Shown here one piece after another: positions 39,701-48,700 of a stretch of DNA of 64,000 bases (its first letter is position 1; every line of letters begins with the position of its first letter). The translations under genes and the position numbers were made by a program. The notes beneath the pieces are model-generated. The model searched no databases and had not been told where the DNA came from. It saw only the letters and a list, made by a program, of their open reading frames with translations. Source of the DNA: Struthio camelus (Eukaryota > Chordata > Aves > Struthioniformes > Struthionidae); NCBI RefSeq assembly GCF_040807025.1, contig NC_090942.1:203662747-203726746 (forward strand), in the 5' to 3' direction.

Positions 39701-42700
39701 TAATCAGACAAAAGTCAGAGGATGATATAGACTTAGAGTAAAGGAATTAAAATTGACAACTGCTATCAGCCTGATGTCTGTTCATAAAAATTTTGTGAAG
39801 TCTTTTCTTTAATGAAACCTTTTCTTTTCTTTTCTTTTCTTTTCTTTTCTTTTCTTTTCTTTTCTTTTCTTTTCTTTTCTTTTCTTTTCTTTTCTTTTCT
39901 TTTCTTTTCTTTTCTTTTCTAACCTCCCTTCTAGGGCAAACTTAGTTATTCAGTGTGAAAACTGGTGGAATTTAGCTAAACAGTTTGCAAGGCGAAGTCC
40001 TCCTCTTCACTATTTGTCCAGCTCTGTGCAAAGAACACTAATGAAAGCTTTAGTTTTAGGAGGTTTTGCTCATATGGACACAGAAACAAAACAACAATAC
40101 TGGACAGAGGTAAGCTATTTAATGCTTCTGCTACGTTCATTTTAGCAAGTAATACAACTGTGGTTTGAAGTCAGTTTAGGGAATTTTACAAAGACACAAA
40201 GTCAACTGTTACAGAATCTTTTGATTTTGAACATCTAATACTGATTGTTTTTGTTTGCTTGTTTTATGATTCTTTGGAGGTCAGTAGTTGTATGGCACCA
40301 GTGTGCTGCCAAAAATGATATGTAAAATATCGTTACCTGAACAGAAGGAGTCATGAAACAGCTAGTATAGCAGTACATTTGAAAGAGGCTATTATAAAAG
40401 TTTAAGATTTTTCCTTAGATCTGTCTCATTTCTTCCCTTTGTTTTGGTTTGGAGATGTTATAAATGATTCAGGCTTAATGATAACGCCAGTAAGTCTAAA
40501 AACAAACAACCCACCCCACCCCCAAGCTCACGTGGAGAATAATGAAGCCCCTTGACCAGCTTTTTCATTCCTTGATGCCTTTAAAGCTCAGATACCTATT
40601 AGCAGGAAGGCTGATGCTAGAAAGTGGCTGAAATGTGGTCAGGAAGCATCACGTACATTTATAAAGCATTGGCTGCCTGAGAGAAAATTAGTCACTTCTA
40701 TTAGCAGAAGTGTGAAATGAGTGATTGAAGGTAAGATCATAAGTGCTGGAAGTAATTGGGAGAAGCATTTAATTATTTTATGGAAATTCCTAAATTAGTT
40801 CAGATTGCAAGCACAATCACATAGGCTGGTTAGTAGTGAAAAGTTATAAATATGAGAGAGATTGCACTACAGAGAATCATAACATGACAAAGATTATTGT
40901 GAACATGAATCTTAATGTTTTCATTGATGACCTGTAACAATTTTTTGGTTGGTAGCACTGAATTTGGAAGATAATCAAATAGTGTGAGTTAGGGAAAGTC
41001 ATTGTCATTTGTGTAAATACTTCATGTTATTTTGTAGTGTTTATGTAGGTACGGATTTTTGACACCAACCTGCCAGTGATGATGATTAGCAAGAAACATT
41101 AATCACTAGCCCTTTCAGTTTACAGTAATGAGATACAAAGTAACGTAATTGCGCCCATGCAAACTGGAAGTGATTGAGTCTTGTGCTTTTGTGCCAAAGG
41201 CAACTTATGAGCTTGCTAAATTACTGAAAGCTCAAATCTCATTCATGTAATAATATGCTTATCTCAGTGTGACTTGTCTAATTTTTTTAAGGTTCTTCAG
41301 CCACTTCAGCAGCGATTCTTGAATGTGATAAACCAAGAAAACTTTCAGCAGATCTGTCAAGAGGAAGAAGTGAAACAGGAAATCACTGCTACATTAGAAG
41401 CACTCTGTGGCATTGCTGAGGCTACCCAGATTGATAATGTAGCAATTCTCTTTAATTTCCTAATGGACTTCCTTAATAATTGCATTGGGTTAATGGAAGT
41501 ATACAAAAACACACCAGAGACTGTTAATCTCATAATAGAAGTCTTTGTTGAAGTTGCACATAAACAAATTTGCTATCTTGGAGAGGTAAATATAACCAAA
41601 AGGAGGAGGAAGGGAAGAGTGAGTGTGTGGGTGGGTGCAGTGCTATCCTTTAAACAAACTGTAGTGATATTTTAGCTTCTATACGGTAAAAAATGCTATA
41701 TGGGCACATCTGTTAGAGGAATTCCTTTGTTTAAAGACATGCCCTCCTAAGATTAAAAGCAGGATATCTGGATTGTTCTTAGACCAATAAACTTGACCAT
41801 AATTCATCTCTAGTCTTAACTCTATGCATGGGTAGCAAAAATTGTGGACCTCATTGAGTGCTCAATATGGTTTAACCATATCAAGCTTTTCTGAAGACTT
41901 GCTGAGGAGAAGTGCACCACTGTTTTGCGACAAACGCATACCACAGAGAAACTAGCTTGATCCTAAACGTGGTATAACGTATACCAAGAAATTAGCGGGT
42001 AAAATGAGTCAGTGCAGTGCACTTTGGTCTTTGCACTGTTGGTGAATTTGCTTTCGCATCTAGAAAAGTTTCTGCCTACTCCAAACTAGGTATGGACTAA
42101 CAGTAAATTATGGCTCCAAAATTTGACAGCAGAGATGAGTCCTTCAGAGATTTTTGTTGATAATTAATCTTTTTAAGGCTGAGTTGATAAAAGCACATCA
42201 ATACATGGTTGTAAACGTTCTTATTACGTAAGGTAGCAGTTTCCACGATGATTTTGTGTACAGTTGTTATGAAAAATGGATAGTATAACTGAAATTAAAA
42301 CTCTGGGGTTATCATTGACCAAGTAACGCCATCATAAAACAAAATATGTCATTCTTAGCGCATAGAGGTTTTCATCTTACTATTTTTTTTTAATAGGCCA
42401 AAGCCATGAACTTGTACGAGGCCTGCCTAACTCTGCTCCAGGTATATTCCAAGAATAATCTAGGTAGACAACGGATAGATGTTACAGCAGAAGAAGACCA
42501 GTACCAAGATCTCCTTCTTATTATGGAGCTTCTGACTAATCTTCTGTCTAAAGAATTCATAGATTTCAGTGATACAGGTATGAAGGAACTGGGCACAGAT
42601 GAACCATAACTTGTGTTCTAAGCATGAAAAACTGTTAAGGAGCTTGTGTTCAATCCAAGTAAAGTGAAAACTGAAGTATAGAGCTGATTGGATCAGGAAT

Positions 42701-45700
42701 TACTATTTAATCTGCTGGACACTTTTCACAGTATGGCCCATCTTTTAGCATTCTGAAATAATTATTGCTCTCATAAAATGAGAATATTTTCTCATAGATG
42801 AAACAGCTTGAAATCTGAAGGCTGCAAGTCCGGATGTACAGTAGCAGCGGTTGAATATTTTAAAAATCATAGAGAAGTCAGAACAAGAAATGACTGGAGG
42901 AAGAGGGATGGATTATCTTCTCAGGACAGGATCCACATTTTGTGAAATGCTGAGCTATTAAAATTCTGTTGTTTGAAGTTTTTTGTATTCCTCATACACA
43001 ATACGTGCTTTATGGTATGCAGTTGTGGTTTGGGCTTCTTTTTTGTGTTCCAGCCTACTTTCTTCCATATTGCTGCCACTTAAAATTGCTTTGGTCCTGA
43101 ATATGATTTGCTAACTGTAACTCAGCCATAGCTTTTGAATAAATTAAAATAGGTTTGCATGATTCACATCTTACCATGTCCTGTGCAGCTGCACAGAAAA
43201 CATCAGTCTGCCTAGGTTGCTTTGATGTTCTTCACTGCTGCTCTGAGGTGCTTCTTGAAAGAGAGAGAACCTTGTACTCAGATGCAGTGTACCCATCTAG
43301 TTTTCTGTCATGTGTGGACAGCACAGCAATGCAGAACCAGATTTAGACTTTGTCCATTGAGTGGACCACTCGACACCATGTAACTTACCCTTTTTCAGGT
43401 CAGGCATTGCATGTTAGTTGCATAGAAGACACTTGCCGTGAAACAGGAATGTGAATGCTGCCTAAACATAATACCCAAATGTGAAAGGTACTGAAACTTG
43501 TCTGGATGCTATTGTAGACTTAGTGCAGGAATTATAAAAGTAAGGTCACTGCCAGTTGATGAGAAATGTAAGTCTTAGTTTTAAGTGGATAAAACTTTGC
43601 AAGTTTTAACATACAGTATTTTTTTTCAGTAACTCCCCCCTTTTTTTTTTCCTTTGTTTTAAATTGTGGTGCAACTGTTGCACACACTTAGTGTCGAAAT
43701 GCAGTAATATTTTGCTCACTATCTGTTTATGCACGCAGTCATGAAGCAGCTATCACTAGAAACAAGTACAGATTTCTGTAGTGGAAGGGAGTTCTTGAAA
43801 GTGTCTTAAGTGTTCTGGTTTAGCATGCCATCTGGTATACGTGGTTATTAAATGAATATAAATACAGAGTGATGTGGCAGCTTCTGCTCACTAAGTTTCT
43901 ATTTTAATACAGTGCCTCATGTTTTTGTTCGACTGGAAAGAGGGGAATAGTCCTATTTTTAAAAATGTCTTCATTAAAGAAATGCGACTCTTCCTTCAAT
44001 ATGTTTGATCCTCTTTTTATAAAAAACATTTTGACTATTTTGTAGATGAAGTATTTAGAGGACACGAGCCTGGGCAAGCTACAAATAGATCTGTATCGGC
44101 AGCAGATGTTGTCTTATATGGTGTTAATCTAGTTCTGCCTCTAATGTCCCAGGATCTGCTGAAGGTAAGTACAGTTATGATAAGTAGTTGCTAGAATATG
44201 AAAACACAGTAATAGATTTCCAGAAATGGGTTCTAAATTGCGTTCCACTTCCATAGGTAGAATGGGTTTTCTAGGATTTATTTTAAATGAAAGTGATTGT
44301 TCCCAAGTTATAGACACTGTTTAAAAAAGAAGTATGTATTAGATAGAAGTATTTTCTATCTGAAAATGTATTTAAGAAGGGCCTAAACAAAACAAAACTT
44401 TTTTCCCCTGTGAGTGAGGATGGATAGACTAACAATGAGTCAAAAGGGAAATGTGATCTGTGGAATCCTTTTTCTGATAGCGTCAAAAATTTGATAGGAA
44501 GCATTAACAGTGATCATTAGTCAAAAAAGCGTGGGAGCTGTTGACCTACTGTTTTACTGAGAGTTACTTTATTTTGAGAGTTACTAATTCTATTCTGTAG
44601 CTATTGAGTGATACATGGCAGTATCTTTTCAGTAGGAAAATAGTAAATCTTGGATTATTGTTGCATTACTGTAAGCTTTCATATCATCAACATATGCAGT
44701 TTGTCAGTAGAACAGTGAAAAGGAAATGACTGAATGGCAGTATCTCACTGGCACCATGTTAATGTTTTATTTGAATTTGGGATCCCTTTTTGAAGTGCAT
44801 CTCAGTTGTCCCCTCTTAATATGCTTTGGTTCTCATCTGGTACTGCTCACATAGCATGAGAACTGGATCCACTTGAGCTAAAACTACGTCAAAAGATGTG
44901 CTCTGGGAGCACCCTTAATGTGCTGCAAAAGCTGATGAAGCTTTCACTCCACAGAACAAGACTTGCCCAGAAGTAAAACTCTACAAGTGTGTTTAGATGC
45001 GTACTGGGCTCCCACCACCAACTTTCTCGCTTTGCAAATCTCCTTCTGTTGTACCACATTACTTGCTAATATAGTTGTAACCACTGACCCTGAAGTTGTC
45101 TACCATAATTACCTTTTCTTTTTCAGCAGAAGGCATGAGTCCCATCTCTTTGTGCAGCTGGAAATAATGTCTGCATAGAGCTACTTAATTCTAAACTAAC
45201 TATGTTTTTCTTTTGACAGTTTCCATCCCTGTGTAATCAATATTACAAACTAATCACTTTCATCTGTGAGATATTCCCTGAGAAAATTCCACAGCTTCCA
45301 GAGGACCTCTTTAAGAGCCTAATGTACTCACTGGAGTTAGGGATGTCATCGTATCCTTTGTAGAGCTTGGGAGTGTTTAAATATTTAATTTAATTTTTAC
45401 AAAGACGCATTAGAATTCTGATTTCTTCCTTTGTGTTTTTTTGTTTTCTGTATATTTTTCATGTGCGTTTATAATTATGTATCTATAATCAGCTTTTACT
45501 CTCTGTTTTACATTGGTAATTGAGAGTTTTACTGTAGTGTCTTCTGAGATCCTGAGATGATTAGCTGAATTTCCTCTTACTCGTGTTGCTTGAATACAGC
45601 ATTTAAGTGGTTTAGCGTGTAAGTTTTTTCTGGCAGCCATTCCTGCCTCCTCCATTACTTCACTTCAGAGTGTGTAACTTCATAAGCCTTCAGCTGGTAT

Positions 45701-48700
45701 GGTATCCAAAAGCCATTCCTGAATTAGTTTCTCAGCTGGTAATACAAAACACTGCTGCAGTTCCATTGGGCTGGCTCCAGAGCATTTCCTGTCAGGTTGC
45801 CAATGGGCTCTCCCTCTTCTAATGGGAGTACCATTTTCACTAATCTGCGGCACGTGTCAGAAACAGATGAGCTTGACCATAAGGGACTCTTTCTGAAAAT
45901 GTTATGTCAGAGAGGGTTATATTACCTTAGGGTGTGCAGCTAATAAAGGAAGGCGACAAAGTTGCAATAGAGTCTGCTTTTTTTATTATTATTTTTAGAG
46001 CACTGTAGTAAAAAGAAATCTTGGAGCATATAAGAACTTGAAATATTTTTGAATGACAGCCCTGAGAAGTTTTACTACAATTTCAAGCCTGAAGTCTGAC
46101 TTTGACTCTTTAACGCTTGTTACCAGAATGAGTTCTGAGGTTTGCCAGCTCTGTCTGGAGGCTGTAACACCATTAGCAGAGCAGTGTGCGAAAGCACAAG
46201 AAACAGATTCAACCCTCTTTCTAGCAACAAGGCACTTTCTTAAGGTAAGTTATCTAACTATTTCATGTTACTTTGGTTTTTTTGCTTATAGAGTGTCAAG
46301 AGGCCAAACGGTGATCACGTTTTACTAGATTAATTGTGGTCATATAAAAATAGTAGGGAATAGTCCCTCACCTGAAGAACTGGCAGGAGAACTTGTAAAG
46401 AGAAAGAGAACATGGACTAGACACATTGGCCTAGAGTACAAAGAAGGATAGAAGCACAGAGGGAAGAAATCACATGTCACCAATCAGCGATAAGACCTCT
46501 GCTTCTCAGAGTGCAATGTATTTTTCTATGCTCTGTATGGAAGTTCTAGAATGAAGGTGATCAACAATTTCAGCAGTTAAATTTACTGTGAAAGCTGTGA
46601 AATAAAGCTGACAGACTTATGTGAGCTGAAGGCTAGGTAGAGTACTAAAGCAAGAGGCAGGACAAAGAGCATAGTTGGGTACTAGGATAAAAGAAGAAAA
46701 TGCTGTCATTTATTCAATGTATCCCATAAATTATGCCTCTTCTTAATCCAGTGTCATATTTGGTACTTTCCTTTTAGGACAATCCATTCCACCTTATTGT
46801 GAATTTTGGAGTGAACTAATAGCAGCCAGGTTCACGCTAATCAGGAATAGATTTCAGGAAAGATTCGAATTTTGCTTAAGGCATAATATGTTCTTGCCAA
46901 ACTGACATCCAGACTACTGGGTGACCACTCATTAAGCGTTTATATCAGCTAAGCTGAGAGAATGAGAAAAATGCAAGAGATGCCATTTCTTTCTGAAAAC
47001 GCATGTAAATCAACAGCAGGTTTCAGTGCTTTGAGATGTGAATTTGTGCCGTTAAGCCAAGACTCTACTTCTAAAAGAACTGAAAGTTTCCAATTACTGG
47101 TACTTAAAGTTCAAAAAAACTTGGATAATTTGTAAATACAAGTTCTTCATTATTATCAGAAGCAACGATGGAAGTTCAACAGCTGTTGTTAGTAAAGTAG
47201 AAAAGTTAAGCCTACATCTCAGAATTCTTCTGTAACTGCTTATGTTTTATAATTTCAGATGGTCTTTGATATGCTGGTACTTCAGAAGCACAATACAGAA
47301 ATGACAACTGCAGCAGGTGAAGCATTCTACACATTAGTGTGTTTGCATCAGGTATGGCATTTAGACACTTGAAAACTACTCGTTTGTTAATGGACAATGG
47401 TTATTGTGCATCCAGCTGAAATCATGGGATCATTCTGGTTGGAAGGGACCTCAGGAGGTCTGTAGTCCAACCTCTTGCTCAAATTAGGGTCAACACTGAA
47501 TTCGGATCAGGTTGCTCAGGGCTTTTTTTTCCAACCTGGTCTTGAAAACCTCCAAGATGGACGTTCCAGAGCCTCTCTGAGCAGCCTGTTGAATGCTTAA
47601 TTTTCTTCATAAGTCCTGTGCTTCCAGTCCCTGACCATCTCGGTGGCTGGACTCATTCAAGTTCATCAAAATCTTTCTTATGTTAGGGAGCCCCAAACTG
47701 GCCACAGTAGTCCATGTGCAGTCTAGCGAGTACTGTGTAAAGAGGAATAATCACTCTTTGATCTACTGGCTGCGTACCTGTAAATACAGCCCAGTATGCT
47801 GTTAGGATTCTTTGAGGGTGGGGCACACTGCTGATTCATGTTTAGCTTGCTGTCCAAGGACCCTCAGGTCCTTTTTTCAGTAGGACTACTCCCCAGCCAG
47901 TCACTTCCCAGTCTATATTGTTGCAGGGGGTGAGTCTTTTCCAGTTGCAGGACTTTGCGTTTGTCTTTTTTGAATTTCATGAGGTTCATGTCAGCCCATT
48001 CCTCCTCCTGTCTAGGTCTCACTGAATGTCAGCCCTGCCCCCGAATGCATCGACTGTAACCCCCACCGGTGTACTTTCATCCACAGATGAAGAGGGTGCA
48101 TTTCCTCTCTTCTTCCAGTTCACAGATAGAGTATTGAACAGCATAGGGCCCAGGATAGACCCCTTAGCTCCAGTTAATATATGAACCGTTAACCACAACT
48201 GTTTGATCCTGATGATCCAGCCAGTTTCCTGGCTGTACTACCCAGGTAGTAGACCACCCACCTAAATGGGGATGTCCTAGTTTGGTTGCAAAGATGTTAT
48301 GGAAGACTGTTAAAAGCCTTGCAAAAATCATGGAAGACAACACCCACTGCTCTCCCTTCATCCACAGATGTAGTCATTTCATCACAGAAGACAATCGGGT
48401 CGTTTAGGCGTGATTTATCCATGGTAAGCCCATGCTGACTGTTCCAAATTACCTTCTCCTTCCTATGCCCAGAAGTGGCTTCCAGGAAGACTTGCTTCGT
48501 GATTTTTCAGGGACTAAAGTGAGGCTGACCAGCCCACGGTTTCCTGTGTTGTCCTTCTTTCCCTTTTTGAAGATGGGTGCAACATTTGCCTTTGTCCAGT
48601 GCTGGGGACTTGCCCCAGTGTCCACAATCTTTCAGAGGTGATAGGGTGTGGCCTTGCATTGACATCATCCAGCTTTCTGTACCTTTGGATGTATTGCTTC

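Noticed and set aside
48164..48361. Minus-strand 65-codon frame as a gene
   Set aside because: Part of the CR1 reverse transcriptase, interrupted by stops and frameshifts on both sides.
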